From Parascedosporium putredinis (Eukaryota; Ascomycota; Sordariomycetes; Microascales; Microascaceae), in NCBI GenBank assembly GCA_949357655.1, contig CASHTG010000006.1, positions 310,001-374,000 on the forward strand: a stretch of 64,000 bases of DNA, read 5' to 3'. A program made the translations under genes and the position numbers. The notes under the pieces are model-generated. The model did not search any database. It was not told the DNA's origin and saw nothing but the letters and a program-made list of their open reading frames with translations. Positions 20,821 through 31,600 of the stretch are shown piece by piece (the first letter of the stretch is position 1; each line of letters opens with the position of its first letter).

Positions 20821-22459
20821 ACGCGGGAGGGGATGAAGAGTGCTGGGGCGGGGCCGAAGATGTTCCCGGCGACGATGACGTTGGAGGAGAAGTCGACGAG
20901 GCTGTGCCGGGGATGGGGTCTGAATCTTCGGTCGAGGAGATGGGTGGGTTGACGTGCGACGAGGTGGGGTAGCCGTCCGTCGTGCCTGGTGCCGAGGAGG
21001 TGGTGGTGGTGCTGCTGGACGGCGCGTGGGTGGGACGGGTTGTGTCCGTTCCGGTGCTCGGGCCCTGGGTCTCCTCGTCTTCGCAGCCGTAGGGATTGTC
21101 GCACGTGCTTGACTTTGTTGACGAATGAGGTGGGACTGGGGGCCGGAGCTAGTCGAGGAGGACGCAGACGTTTGGCTGGGTTTACCGCTGGTTCGCGTAG
21201 AGGTGCCGTGTCCACGCGACGAGGAAGATGATTGAGAGGATGCAGTAGTAGTAGGTGCCGAGTAGGTGCTACTGTGGGTGGTGGATACTCCGTGGCTGCT
21301 GGCCCTGGTTGTGGTCCCAGTCCCGACGCCGGTGCCGGTGCCGGTGTTGCTGCCAGTCCTGGTGTTGGTGTTGCTACCAGTCCTGGTGTTGGTGCTGCTG
21401 CTAACTCTGGTGTTGGTGCTGCTGCTAAATCTGGTGCTAGTGCTACTGCCAGTCCTAGTGCCGGTGCCGGTTCCGGTGCCAGTCCTGGTGCTACTGCCGG
21501 TCTTCCCAGTCTCCGTGTGGGAGGTAGGCCGGCTGGAAGATCCACTACTAGTACCCGTGGGGGCGAGCCGCTCCCTGATGACGAGGGACGTTGGGCCCAC
21601 CGCTCGACACGCTGCTAGTCAAAGTCGTGGTCGACGTCTTCGAGCCCGATGACTGGTGCGGTGGCCTACCAGAGCTACGCGAAGTCCCGGGCCCCTGGCT
21701 CTCGCTAGGCTTCGACCCGGTCGACGACGGCTGCACGGCGTCAGCGCTCGTGACGCCCGAAGTGGAGGGCCCCGGACCGTAGGTATACGACGACGGCGGT
21801 GTGCCATGCGAGCTTGGGGGACCAGGAGGACCAGAGTGGCTCTCGGTGGGCTGTTGGGGAGACGAGCTTTCGAACCCCGAGCTCCATGCGGACTCCGTCG
21901 GCTCGGGGTACTGCCCGCCATCCTCCTCGGAGGAGGTGGAGTGAGAAGAGGAAGAGGAAGACGGGAAGGGCACCGTCGAGACGAAAGTCGACTCGCTCGT
22001 CAGCGTGGTGGTGCTCGTCCCATCGACGGAGCCCGACGGCTGAACGGGGTCGCTCTTCTCGGTCGATTGCACCGGCGGCGGGGCAGTGCTGGATTCCGGT
22101 TCACCGGACGGGGTCTCGGCTGGGTGGCTGGATGACGGCGGGATGCACGACTCCGGAGGCATGGTGATGAACGAGGTGACGGTCGAGGGCGGCGCGCAGT
22201 GTGCGGCGCATGCGGTCACCGTCACCGTGGCAGTAGCGGTGGCAGTGACGGTGGTGGTGACGACGTTGGGAAGCCGTAGCCGCCGTGGCGGGCTAGGCCT
22301 CGTGCCAGGACGGCGTGGGAGCTGTGGTGCCTTGCGTTAGCCTTTTCTTTCTTTCCTTTCTTAGGATATATAGGGGAGGGCTTGTTATGGGAGGGGGAAG
22401 AGAAGGACTTTAGCTTACCCCAGGCCCAAGAGGGCTAGACGACTAGCTAGAGCGACCAT
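20416..22459 (-). CDS. Secreted Ser/Thr-rich mucin-like surface protein with acidic repeat and Gly/His tail
   Basis: The start at 22459 encodes MVALASRLALLGLG, a signal-peptide core. An intron follows (donor GTAAGC at about 22416, branch GCTAAC, acceptor CAG), joining to SHAVLARGLARHGGYGFP after a -1 shift. Next comes NVVTTTVTATATATVTVTAC, a Cys pair, and about 400 residues dominated by Ser, Thr, Pro and Gly, including 8-residue units of the type SSSTNTRT/GSNTNTRT. A CDNPYGCEDEE segment precedes a poly-Asp run (about 20800). Two acidic repeats with EQPTPEPTGPEEPQYP and DSDPVEG follow. The C terminus is Gly/His/Tyr-rich (GDGYGHGYGGRGGHHDG) and ends HRKHW. Several frame changes are needed, so the exact protein is provisional. 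Heavy O-glycosylation and a wall or extracellular location are inferred; no GPI-type hydrophobic tail is seen. Confidence 0.65.
20530..20770 (-). repeat. Two-copy direct repeat of about 110 bp inside the mucin-like gene
   Basis: Two diverged copies each encode a segment with EQPTPEPTGPEEPQYP followed by TST[EQ]DSDPVEG. A third, partial copy of the DSDP motif (SSTEDSDPIPG) lies further upstream in the gene, near 20925. The differences are mostly silent or conservative, which argues that the segment is translated. Confidence 0.75.
21340..21500 (-). repeat. 24-bp period coding minisatellite in the mucin-like gene
   Basis: Imperfect 24-bp units encode 8-residue repeats such as SSSTNTRV, SSSTNTRT, GSNTNTRT and GSNTGTGT. 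Such tracts often vary in copy number between strains in fungal wall proteins. Confidence 0.7.
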
Positions 22460-22632
22460 GATGGGCAAGACAAGGGCTTGGTAGAAACGAGTGCGTGTAT
22501 AACTGGAGATACAGTGGAAAAGAGAAAAATAAAAACGAGTGGCAGTCTCCGCGTGACAAAGGTGTCTGAAGGCCAATGGTCCAAGAAAAGGTTCCCGGAT
22601 ATCAAACGTTGCCAAGTAGAAGGCTTGACGCC

Positions 22633-22643
22633 CTTTTATATCC
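22633..22643 (-). promoter_or_regulatory. TATA box of the mucin-like gene
   Basis: On the minus strand GATATAAAAGG lies about 175 bp upstream of the ATG at 22459, a spacing like that seen for the PhiA-like gene. Confidence 0.5.
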
Positions 22644-23333
22644 CGGCGCCAGGTCTCTCGGCCCTTGCCGTCGTTTGTCTCCCGAAGAATGCCATATCGT
22701 TTTTGTCTTGACAACACATCACATCACATCAGAGAGATAGACAATAACGTTCTCGGGTCGCGACTTTGTTTTTTTCGCAGGGAGGGGGCAACACTTTGCA
22801 AAGGAAAGAGGGAGAGAGGCCCAACCACCTGAAAAAGAAAACTCTTGAGATCCCCTATCAAGAGCTGTTCATCTATCTCTGGAATGAAGCTGCTGCGGCC
22901 TTCCGTGCAAGGCAGGGGAAAGAACAGGTTCTCTTCCATATCCACCAAGGGAATGATTCAGCAGAGCTGAACACACACGAGCACGCAAGTCTTGCCTCTT
23001 CTTCGCAGCCCCTCACCTATAACGCACTCGCTCTCCGTTCTCTCGCCATCGCCCCCTTGGCCTTCCCGTGTCTATTCATGGAATGGGCAGGACCCCGCGC
23101 GGAAGGCTGAAAAATCGTCATCCGATCTCGTAAACCCCTACCCACGGCGGGCCGGTAGGCGGGCGTCGCAAGCCGCAATATATCTCTGATCAAGCCACCA
23201 CGGTCCTTTTTAATACACGAGGAAGCCACCCACGGCAAAGGAGGGGGGAACACTTTGTCCGGCCCGACTGTCATCCCCCAGAGAGGAAGTGAAGGGGGAC
23301 GCGGGGGCCTGGAATGGAGTGGCGTGGCCCTGC

Positions 23334-23335
<2 letters not shown>

Positions 23336-23388
<53 letters not shown>
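23336..23388. repeat. (CT)n microsatellite, about 26 units
   Basis: An uninterrupted 53-bp run of alternating C and T. It is non-coding; every open frame through it is just Ser-Leu or Glu-Arg alternation. Confidence 0.95.
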
Positions 23389-23391
<3 letters not shown>

Positions 23392-26319
23392 CTGCTACCC
23401 CTTGGGAAAGACCCTCGTTTAACGAAGCTTCGCCATGTCGAGGACGGATACAAAGTGGGCTCGTTAAACGTGGCACCGCATGGCCATTTTCTGGTGCTCT
23501 CTTTCCCCTCCTTCCACCATGGGATCTGTACGCCCCCTTCAGGACCACGACAAAGATCCAGGAGTGGATTCCGATCATTCTTCTATTAGCTCGTAATAGA
23601 AGGTTTGAACGCCTTGGTGGCTTGGGCAATGCAAAACATAAGCATACTCGCTCTTCGGTCCCGTCGGGTGCAAACGACCCGTTGGCGTGGAAGCCCCAGT
23701 CCGAGCTGCTCGTCCCCGAGGGAAGACGCGAGCCCTCTGCCGGTCAACATTTCGCACAACGCCTTTTTATCGCTCTCCTTTCCCTATCCATCGCCCTCAT
23801 CTTCTCTCCTCTCTTTGGATACTTTAGGGGAGGGGAGCAGACCACGACCCAGCCTTCAGCGCGGCCTTGAACCCGTCAACAGCGGAAGAAACGAACTGAG
23901 AGGGAATAGACAGAAAAGAAATACCCAAGCCACGGCCCGAGACATACCCGGCCCATCAGGCCAATTGGTGGGAAGACGGGGGTTAGAAAACGAAACGCGG
24001 CCAGCCCTCGTGCATGTAGATATCAGCACCAATCGCCTCGCCCCGCCCACCTCCCGATATAGGAAACAGGCGCGAGCAGGCTTAACCTCTTTCAAAAGAA
24101 TTTGAAGGGGAGAGGTCGAGGAAACCCGCGTTCATGGGAAGTAGTAAAAGGAAACCAAAATAAGGGGGCGGGGGATCGGAAGCGATGATAGACGACCCGC
24201 AGGGAGCATCTCGGCATGCGGCATGTTCAGACCGGCGTGGGGAGGGGGCAGGAAAGCTTAACTCGATCCTCCCCTCCCGTATCGGCGACGGCGAAACCGG
24301 GCATATGTGAGCCTGTCTTCAGCTTCCCTAAGAGTTCTCTCGTATCGTTCAATCTCAAACCATCGCTCCCAGAGGGCCAGGGCGAGGCGGTATCGGCCCT
24401 GTGTTGACTCGGGGCGGGCATCATTGTCGCTGTGAGTGGCAATGGAAAAGCGAGGATCCTGCATGCCAGCCCCCTCTCCCTTCTCTATTCCTTCCTCGTG
24501 CGTCCCCAAACGAACAAGAGGAGAGAATAGAAAGAAAAACATCGACCTCGTACCTGCCGCTCATAGCATCAACCCTGCACGATGCCGGTACGGTGCAACC
24601 ACGCCCGTCATCCGTCGTAGTACAAAAAAGGGGGCGCATAGGACCTCCTTTCGTCTGTTGCCATATACCCCATGCACCTCCTCCCCGCCAGCACGGCGAG
24701 CGGCCGGACGAGTATCCAACGCAGTCGAATAGTGAGGCCACACGGCGGCGCGGGGAAGGGAATGGCACGGCGACCCGCCATGGCTAGGGACTGGCTCGTT
24801 TGCGAACAAGCGGTGGCACCTACTCTACATCAAACGAGAGGGAGAGAAACGTTGTGGGGGATAAACTTGGGCTAGGGAAGGCTCATGTTTCCGTGGAATA
24901 AGGTCGGGATTAGGGGTTGTTTGTTGACACGCAGACTCGAGGCAAAGAGGCCCCAAGATCGAAGAAAACCAGAAGCTTTTAGAAAAGTGCAAATGGGGAT
25001 CTTTCGCTGAGTGCTCGATCCCTCCTGTGGGCACCAGGCTCGTCAGCCCAAGGCAATCGTGGTGGATACCGAATGGGCGCCTTGTCCCTCTCCCCGACCG
25101 CGCGCCAAGCCAACCAATCCGAGACAGCGAGTATCACTCACCCGACGGCTCCTTTTCCTCACACTCCGAAATCGTCTCTCGAGAGCAAAGGGGAAAGGGC
25201 ACACGAACGGCCGAGACAAGTGGTGCGTCGAGTGCCCGTCTAGACCGACCCCCGCGGAGCTAGGCATCCCCGTGGAGTCTGTCACCTCGTCCTAGGCCAT
25301 CACCAGCCCGGGAGTTTGAAGACCAAGATATTGCCTGATTCAAGTAGACTGACTACCTGTGTAGGACAATGCCGCCCCAGTAAGATCTCCAGGGGAGGAC
25401 CTTACAACCTCCAAGGCTGGAGCGAACATAGTGCGAGCTCCGGCATGAGAAAGCCATGCAACCGCCTCGACATCGGCACAAGATGAGCACGCACACAGAA
25501 GCGGATAGGTAGAATATATATATATAGATTGATTCCTTTTCTATTCAAGGACCCAGCCCTAGATAAAACAAGCACAGATAGTCATCGTCGCACTCAAGCC
25601 AAACTCATCCCCCAGCCCATCGAAACCCCTAGAGTAAGATCAAATATATATGTATATAGAAATCGACCCGCAAGATAGATCAAGCGGGAACAATCAAAAA
25701 GGTCGGAGAGGGAGGCGGTAGCGGTAAGAGAAAACAAGAGACTCCGGACAAGGTGACGCAAGGAAATGAGAGAGAAGGGGCGCTGTTAGCCCGCCGACCA
25801 CGATGAGTCGGGGCGGTTTGAATAGGTGAAAGCATAAGACAACGTAAGCATGTGGAGGAGGCTTCTGGGACAAAGGAAATGTAATGTTCTGTGTGGGGGT
25901 GTTGTGAATGAGGAAAGTGGGTGAGCAAGAGCCTTTGGGAAAAAGGCCTCGCTGCAAAGGCAAAAATTATCGCGATGGAACGGCGGCATACATGGCAACC
26001 ATGATGCTTGGCCATCTCGTGTATATATATAAGCGTGAGGCAGATGCAACGGGCAAAGGAAAGGAAAAAAGCAAAGGGTTGTTGGAGAAAGCAAAAGCCT
26101 TCCCAAGCAACAAAACACACCACAAGTCCTAGTATACCAAAATGCTTCAGCGTCAAAACGCATGCCCTCATCTTACCAAACGCAAAGTAGAAGAGAAAAA
26201 TAAGAGCCAATATTTCCGTCCCCAACGCCTGGCCAACAGAAAACATATGATGGGAAAAGCAAGCAAGGATACACAGGTAAAGGGTGGTCAAGACCAAGGC
26301 CTTGACAACCCATTCACGA

Positions 26320-28605
26320 TCAGCCGTCATAATTCACGCGTTGTAACGCATGAAAATCACCCACGGTCCGCGGTATACCAGGCCCCTGTTGCGCTGGATG
26401 TGAGGCTAGGGTAAACGGTTTCGCCCTTTGCGGATCCATCCCCATGCCGGGCGAGACCAGGTTCGCCCCTTGCGGGCTCATGGAGTGCATCATCGACATG
26501 GCCCCGGGGACATTTGCCTTTTGATGCATCATGTTTTGCTGTGGATTGCCGAGGTGCGGCGGTGCCTGCGAATTGAGAAGGCCCATGCCGTGCGGCGCTT
26601 GTTGTTGGTGGTGGTGCTGTGGCGGCTGCTGTCCCATGGACGCATGCATCTGCTGAGGGTTGAAGCCTTGCATCCCGTTGTGCCCGTTGTGCTGCGGATT
26701 CATCTGTTGTTGTGGACCAACCTGCGGCTGTCCGTTCATCCTTTGCAGCATCATGTCGGGGAAAGAAAAGTCGTTGACATTCTGCGGGAATTCGACACCG
26801 GGCGACATGATGGGCGGCGAGGTGGCAAAGCTAGCGGCCATTTCGGGCGGGGTGTTCTGAGCCATGGACATGCCACCCGAGGCGCTGCTGCCCATGTTGG
26901 AGTCGGGGGAACCATTGTTCATGGACGCCAACGAGAACTTGCGATCGTAATCGGCAACGCTAAACTTGTCGAGATCCTCGGTGTCAAGGCCCAGGTGCAT
27001 CTGGGAGGAGGGAGGCTGAGCCATGCCGGCGTTGCCGAAGCCATCAAAGATGTCGATATTGGCCAGATTGGCGCTGACACACTCGGGCGCGTTCTGGAGC
27101 ATGGGTGTCACGAGGCGAGGGAGGGCCTCGGCGAGCTTGTTGAATAGCAGAGGGAAGAATCGCTGATCACCGTTCCTGAGGACGGCGACAATGTTCAAAA
27201 TTTGCGTCAAACGCTCGCGGGGGCCAACAGTGAATTGATCACGCGAGATGGGCTTGTGCGACAGGGCCGTGGCGGTATCATTGGCAATCTCGAAAAGCTT
27301 CTCAACCTAGATTGATTCCATTCGTTGTTAACAAAAGAGATTCGCGGGTATGTTACAAAAGAAGGCGTCACGGTTTAACTTACCATGCCGGTGCCAATGA
27401 GCTGAACACCCTGGCCGGGGAACTGCGAAGCCCAGTTGACAATCATGTCCCTGGCAACCTCGGCAGGGAATTGGAAACCCATGGCATTCTCCTCGCCTTG
27501 GCTTGAGAGTTGCCAGTGCGTGGTCTTGAGCCATTGCTGATTCGTCGACATGTCGTTGAACTGGGAGTCCTGGCACATGTAGCTAGGCATGATGTCGGAG
27601 AGCTGCTTCTGCAGGTTGGCAGTGTAAGCCGAGGTGAAGTTGGCGGCCGTCTTGCCCCAGGTAGAGAGGAGGGCATCGTCAAAGAGACGGAAAGAGTTGA
27701 CCAGCGCGATGAAGGGCGAGATCTCGGTGGCCAAAGGGTCGGAGGGGTCGTCCGCCATCGTGGGCAGGTTGATGGACGCCTGGAGGGTGACTGGTCGCTG
27801 GCGCTGGAGAGCGTAGGCTCGTTCGGTAGAGAAGACGAGCCAGTACAGGCGTCTCCGGCGGGAGGATTCGACAGGATCCCACTGCATATAGCTTTCCTCC
27901 TTGTGCATATCGAGCATGTGCATCATGGTGCTAGCCTCGCGCAGGTAGAACCAGGCCTTGCTGTGAGACTCGACGCCGTAATAGCAGGCGAAGAGGAGGT
28001 AGCTGGTGGCGATGGAGTTCAGGGTCGGGCTATCGAGGTACTCGTAGCCGTTGCGAACGCGCATGGCCTCCTCGAGAAGCAAGGTGCTGGCGATGAGATT
28101 CGAGCCGGGCATCATGTCAAGGTTGTAGGGGTCGCTGGGAGGCATCGTCATGCCGGGCTGGAGCATAACAAAGGCGCAGAGAGCGGTGACCAGGCAGTAG
28201 ACGTCTCGGTTCTGTTCCATGAACATGGCCTGCTGCTCAACCTTTGGCGGACGAGGATGGGCATGGTGGAATACATGTGGGCGAAGAAGAATTCGAGGCA
28301 TTCCTTGACGAGCTCGCCGGTGACCATGCCGGGCGAGGGACCAGCGGTCGTGGGTTCTGCGAAGGCCCGGCGGTGAGGCCAGCAACGCGGTTCTGGACGC
28401 GGGCGGCTAGGCTGGTTTGGCGCTGAGTCTCCCTCAGTTCGCTGATAACCTTGGCGCGGGAGCCCTTGGGGCCCTTCTTCTGGGGAATCGCATTGTAGGT
28501 GCACGAGAGCTGGGCAGTCGAACAGTTCCTGCACGGGTTAATGCCGTCGCCCTTGACCTTCCTACGATGACAAGCATCGCAGGCTCGTTTTATGGCGGCC
28601 GACAT
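26320..28605 (-). CDS. Zn2Cys6 fungal transcription factor (sugar-regulator-like) with a substituted zinc ligand
   Basis: Nuclear C6 transcription factor of about 735 residues. The start at 28605 gives a zinc cluster at residues 9-35: CDACHRRKVKG, then NPCRNC and AQLSC. The expected third Cys is Gly (GGC where TGC would fit). The linker QKKGPKGSRAKVISELRE follows. The middle-homology domain includes AFVMLQPGMTMP, PYNLDMMPGSNLIAS, AWFYLREASTMMHML and SRRRRLYWLVFSTERAYALQ. One intron (27307-27383, GTAAGT/TAG) separates LIGTGM from VEKLFEIANDTATALS. The C-terminal half is rich in Gln, His, Met and Pro and ends GDFHALQRVNYDG at the stop near 26320. Two -1 shifts are needed, near 28360 and at an AAA run near 28250. 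It resembles a widely conserved Pezizomycotina C6 factor often annotated as a maltose/sugar regulator; target genes are unknown. Confidence 0.85.
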
Positions 28606-31600
28606 GGTGTGTGTGAAGTTTAGTGCGCGCGGTGGCGATGATGAGGTGGATTAATAGTAGGGAATTTCGGTCGGACCGGTAATTCTGTCTCGATGCTGAA
28701 CGCTCGACGACTCGTTGACCAGATGAAGAAGGAGTAAAGATTATCTGTTCAGGAGTTATTTCGGCGACATGGGAGCATGGATTTGCTGGAGTCGACGTTG
28801 ATCGGCGGGTAAGGGTTGGCTGTGCGCGATTCTTCGTGCGAAGCGGCGTCCAGAGACACAAGATTTGTCCAAGCCTGGCCTCCCAAGAATTAGAGATATA
28901 AAAACACAAGCGCGCGGGTTTGGCGAGGCGGAAGCCTGTTCGTTGTTCAATCGGTCGACGGAGCAATTAAATTTTCGAAAAAGAGACACAGAGTTAAGCG
29001 GAATAGCCAACTCTGCGAAAGATTTGTCGACTACGACGAGAACATTAGAGAGCGAGGCATGGGGTGGAAGAGATGAGATGCAGAGACGATCAGGTTCTGG
29101 CGGCGGGAAGGGAGAGAAGAGGGAAAGGAAAGGGTGGATCAAGTGACGGGCGGGCTGGGGGACGTAATGGACGGCGGGGATGGGGAGAGGTAATAGAAGG
29201 GGAAATGGAGGCAATGCAAGCCCCCAAAATGAGAAGACGTGAGGGCTGGAAGGCACAAGGTACCTGAGAGTTGCCCGATGTTCCCGCCAAACTCTGGGGC
29301 ATGGCTTAGGCGAGGGCATGTATTATCCCTCAGAGTGGTGGTATAAACAGTGCATTGCACACGGTCCGCTAGTCAGCCAATCATCTCCCTACCCCAGGTC
29401 CCATCCTGTCGTTCTTCGTGCCTTGACCCACAAGTACTTTCGATCCAGCGCGGTACCAAGGTACCGGGCAATATCCCAGGATGCCTTGGTGCTTTGGTGC
29501 TTCCTTCCCAACAGCCACACACACGGTGTACTTTTGGAGTTTTGTGCCAACCAACGTGAACTTGGCCAAACCACGCCAACATACGAAGTAGACCTAGGGC
29601 CCTAGGGCCCCGGAGGGTTGTACATGGTTGAGACACCACGATGCAGCAAGGAGAAAAGTCACATTTCTTTGAAATCGACCTTGCAGATTCTTTCCTCGCT
29701 GGGAATGGGCTTGTCAATTGATCCATCCGTTGATCAATGTCCCTTCTCATACCACTGCATGTGGCTTCTCAAAAACAAGCCCCGAGGCTTGCGAAGCCGA
29801 GCCATTTTTTTTTCTTCGTCCGAGCTCCTCCTTGCGCTGCCTGCCCCTCCCACTTGTTCTCGTGTCGTGCTGACACAAGCAACAGTACAAGTACAAGACC
29901 AATGAATTTTCGAGAGGTTCAAGGGGGTGTCGACGAGAGGGACCCATCGGGAGGGGAAAAACGAACTACGGCCATCCCGTCTTCTGGCGGGGGCTCATGC
30001 TCAGAGGGCGATCCCCTAAAGGGGAAAATGGGGAAAAAAGGCGAGGGCCATACTATGGGAAGAAAAAGAGAAATCTCGATAAATGGGAAAATGAAAATGA
30101 GACGATCCGGGTTTGACAAGCTGGGTGAATAAAGCCGGAAAGGAAGCTCCATAACACACTATAATCCATCGTCAGGGGACGAATGGGGCATGTTATCCCC
30201 TGAGGCTGTACCTTCCCGCTCGCCCGTCGTTCATTTGTTTCGTCGTCTGCTCACCAGCCCATTCTGGTTGGTTTGATCTAGTCATCCAACTGCACACTAT
30301 AATCATCAATGTATTATCCACGGTTGGCGGACCCAACACAACGCAATTCCGAGTACACCAAGCGTGCTGGGCAACAAAGGCAGTGAACACGGAGACTCCC
30401 CTTGGCTCCGTGGCCTGTTTCCCAGTTTCTGCCTGTAGCTTCCCTTCATTTTGTGGCTTGCCTGTGCAACCAGGCGTGACTGGGCGAAGCAAGGGAGCAA
30501 GGGCCCTTTGACGCGACAAGGGAGCCAGGGTGACCTGGGACGACCAGGGTAGGAAGAAAGAGGGGATCAACACACTCTAAACATGACGACGAACTGACAC
30601 TAATAACATGAACGAGAAAAGGAGTCGCAGTTCGTCCAGGGGGACCATGATCGTTCGTCGTGTCAATACCATCTTTGGAACGACTCGCTCCCTCTCTCTG
30701 TCTGATAAGCCTAGTAGGCTGCTTAGACCAGCCGGCAAAGGCCACAAATTACTCAGGTTCATGCAAGCTAAACCAGCCAGCCCGCCCCATCGTGAGCCAG
30801 AAAACGGTGAGGCAAGTGGGAAAATAACGCCCCTCATCGCGGGTTTCTGGGGGACATTGCTGTGTTGGCTGGCTGGCCCCCATCAAGTGGCTTTTTCCCT
30901 TTGTCTCTCGCAAAAGAAAAGCAATGAGAAAAGAAACTTGGCGGGAGATGAGTCCCGGGCTTGGCTGGCGTGGGATGTGAACCCCTTCCGTTGAAACCGC
31001 TGTCCTCCGCTAGGAGAAGTAAGGGGGGTTCACTCTGGCCGGGGATGGACGGGGGAGCTGAGTGTGTCTGCTTGTCCTCAAGGTGCCAGGGAACAGGGAG
31101 AGACAAGATCGATTTTGATGATCGGCCATCACCCTCCTCGCGACTCAGTTCATCGCGCGGAAGGGCAGAAATCGAGCGGGGTTCAGCAATGGCGTTCCCC
31201 GTCGTGAGACTGTGTACTTGTCCATGAAGTTCCGGTACCGTTCATCCCCGCTGGCATTCCACCACTGGTTGAGAGGAACCCATTCGGCCACATAGCACTG
31301 TATTTCTGTGTTGGTTATTCTTTTTCTTTTATCCTTTTTCGAAAGTCAAAATCACGATCGCTCACGGAGCATCTATCTGCGGAATGGTCGGGAGATGGAA
31401 AGATGAGAGAACAAATCCACTTGCCCCCGATGGGCAGATTCCCAATTCGAATTCTTCGACCACGCTGTCGGTTTCGATCCGAGGCTTTGTATGTGGCTTG
31501 GATCACCACCCACCACCAATGCTTGTCCCCTTCTTCATCTTCGTAGCTGGACACAACTCTCCAAAATTGTCATGAGGCGTCTAGGTACCCATTACTTGTC

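Larger units (their letters stand above)
22460..26319. other. Intergenic region upstream of the mucin-like gene and downstream of the C6 factor
   Basis: No supported gene in 3.9 kb. It contains the promoter of the mucin-like gene, a long CT microsatellite at 23336-23388, and TA-rich patches near 25515 and 25645. The part next to 26319 is the 3' flank of the C6 transcription factor gene. Confidence 0.5.

Noticed and set aside
23336..23388. Ser-Leu / Glu-Arg repeat proteins predicted across the CT run
   Set aside because: They arise only from the dinucleotide repeat read in different frames on both strands.
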